This document shows positions 63,142-64,000 of a DNA stretch of 64,000 nt, piece after piece (position 1 is the stretch's first letter; every line of letters starts with the position of its first letter). A program made the position numbers and the translations under genes. The notes under the pieces are model-generated. The model ran no database searches. It was given only the letters and a program-made list of their open reading frames with translations, and was not told the origin of the DNA. This DNA is from Massilia antarctica (GTDB lineage: Bacteria > Pseudomonadota > Gammaproteobacteria > Burkholderiales > Burkholderiaceae_D). The stretch covers positions 186,001 through 250,000 of the forward strand of contig NZ_CP065053.1 of assembly GCF_015689335.1 (NCBI RefSeq). The letters run 5' to 3'.

Positions 63142-63579
63142 ATGTCCATGAGCGTCGGCTCCGATAGCGGAGAAGAAGATGCAGTCATGTCAGAAATCAA
63201 CACGACGCCGCTTGTCGACATCATGTTGGTTCTGCTGATTATCTTCTTGATTACGAGTCCGGTGGTTCTGAAGCTGCAAAAGATCGCGTTGCCTTCGGAA
63301 ACCAACCAGGCATTGAAACCTAAGCCAACCACGGTGAACATCGTCGTCAATAAAGAAGGCGACATGTACTGGAACCAGACCCGCCTCAACGATACGAGCG
63401 AGCTGTTCGAGTTCCTGAAGAAGGAGTCCGTCAAGTTGCCTCAGCCTGAAGTGCACGTACGCGGCGATCAACAGACGCGTTACGAGTTCATCGGCAAAGT
63501 CATCTTCACGGCGCAGCGTGCTGGGATTCAGAAGGTCGGCTTCATCACGGAACCACCAGATAAAACTGGCGGCCGCTAA
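63142..63579 (+). CDS. exbD: ExbD biopolymer transport protein, first copy
   Basis: A 145-residue protein with one membrane helix containing the proton-binding Asp26 (INTTPLVDIMLVLLIIFLIT) and a periplasmic TonB-like C-terminal domain (RGDQQTRYEFIGKVIFTAQR, then AGIQKVGFITEPPDKTGGR). It starts 6 bp after exbB, so the two are translated together. A second exbD-like gene follows after 78 bp. Confidence 0.95.
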   Translation: MSMSVGSDSGEEDAVMSEINTTPLVDIMLVLLIIFLITSPVVLKLQKIALPSETNQALKPKPTTVNIVVNKEGDMYWNQTRLNDTSELFEFLKKESVKLPQPEVHVRGDQQTRYEFIGKVIFTAQRAGIQKVGFITEPPDKTGGR

Positions 63580-63657
63580 GCCCTCCTTGAGTAGGGCGCG
63601 ACACTGGCAGCATCGCTTGCGCGCCCTACGGGTTCCAACATTAGAAAAGGAAACATC

Positions 63658-64000
63658 ATGAGTATGAATGTCGGTTCCCCCGCCGCTGGTGCGGATCCGG
63701 AACCAATGATGGAAATGAACATGACCCCCTTGATCGACGTGATGTTGGTCTTGATTATCATGTTGATCATCACGATTCCGAAACAGAACCACTCGGTCAA
63801 CCTGAACATGCCTGTTGGCACGCCTCCACCGCCAACAAGAGAACCCGTGGTGGTCACGATCGACGTTGACTTCGACGGCACGATTCTGTGGAACAACGAG
63901 GTCGTTCCTGACCGTCCTGCCCTGGAAGCGAAGATGAATTCCGTGTCGGCCATGGCGGATGCGGATCAGCCGGAAGTGCATTTGCGCCCTAACAAGCTGG
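63658..64000 (+). CDS. exbD: ExbD biopolymer transport protein, second copy, cut by window end
   Basis: The first 114 residues are present. Asp27 in MNMTPLIDVMLVLIIMLIIT is the channel residue; the periplasmic part (PVVVTIDVDFDGTILWNNEV) clearly differs from the first copy, so this is a diverged paralogue and not a recent duplicate. AAAAGGAAA lies in front of the ATG. Two exbD genes behind one exbB recall xanthomonad and other tonB-exbB-exbD1-exbD2 clusters. The 3' end lies outside the window. Confidence 0.93.
   Translation, partial: MSMNVGSPAAGADPEPMMEMNMTPLIDVMLVLIIMLIITIPKQNHSVNLNMPVGTPPPPTREPVVVTIDVDFDGTILWNNEVVPDRPALEAKMNSVSAMADADQPEVHLRPNKL

Overview
The window is a G+C-rich chromosomal stretch of a betaproteobacterium. 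The gene set points to Oxalobacteraceae of the Massilia/Telluria/Duganella/Janthinobacterium group: a full flagellar basal-body cluster, a MotC/MotD-type second stator, an MHFG-type PEP-CTERM protein, an rluC/rne divergent pair with a conserved rluC-HAD-Rieske-S49 block, and an alpha-hydroxyketone (CqsA/LqsA/JqsA type) signalling locus. The genus assignment is an inference from gene content only; no rRNA gene is present.

Layout. (1) 1-353: tail of a TNT-like NADase toxin followed by its probable immunity protein. (2) 628-13731: flagellar genes. flgBCDEFGHIJKL runs leftwards on the minus strand; flgA and flgM-flgN run rightwards, with a good sigma-28 promoter before flgM. (3) 13764-18787: accessory genes (solute-binding protein, secreted amidohydrolase, secreted M35 metallopeptidase and a paralogue of its N-terminal domain), ending in a 169-bp tandem duplication. 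(4) 18908-28536: late flagellar/regulatory genes on the minus strand in transcription order flhB-flhA-[IS4 element, GIY-YIG gene]-flhF-flhG-fliA-motC-motD. (5) 28672-36818: housekeeping and miscellaneous genes (DUF6328, FAH family, rsuA-like, an orphan clpP next to an ECF sigma factor, S49 peptidase, Rieske protein, HAD phosphatase, rluC). (6) 37465-45094: rne, chrA and the molybdenum cofactor operon moaA-mobA-moeA. (7) 45338-49362: PEP-CTERM protein, rmuC, truncated globin and a CqsA-like autoinducer synthase. (8) 49514-51840: divergent sensor kinase and an unusual response regulator, forming with the synthase a quorum-sensing system. (9) 51852-55415: FtsX-type permease and adenosine/adenine deaminase. 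(10) 55985-60819: prkA-yeaH-spoVR stress operon. (11) 61458-64000: tonB-exbB-exbD-exbD, the last gene cut by the window end.

How parts work together. FlhA/FlhB export rod, hook and filament-junction proteins; FlgM restrains FliA until the hook is finished; FlhF/FlhG set flagellum position and number; MotC/MotD supply torque. The synthase/kinase/regulator trio is a complete cell-density circuit. PrkA, YeaH and SpoVR form a conserved stress and stationary-phase module. TonB/ExbB/ExbD energise outer-membrane receptors.

The most notable structural observations are: an IS4-family insertion into one arm of a dispersed palindromic element, with a 10-bp target duplication that allows the pre-insertion element to be rebuilt; the 169-bp duplication of a gene tail carrying a 48-bp palindrome; a P-loop-less FlhG; an alanine-rich insertion in the hook protein; and the response regulator with an insertion in its receiver domain and an unrecognised output domain. 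Long open frames antisense to rne, flhA, flgK and others are by-products of high G+C codon usage and are not annotated.
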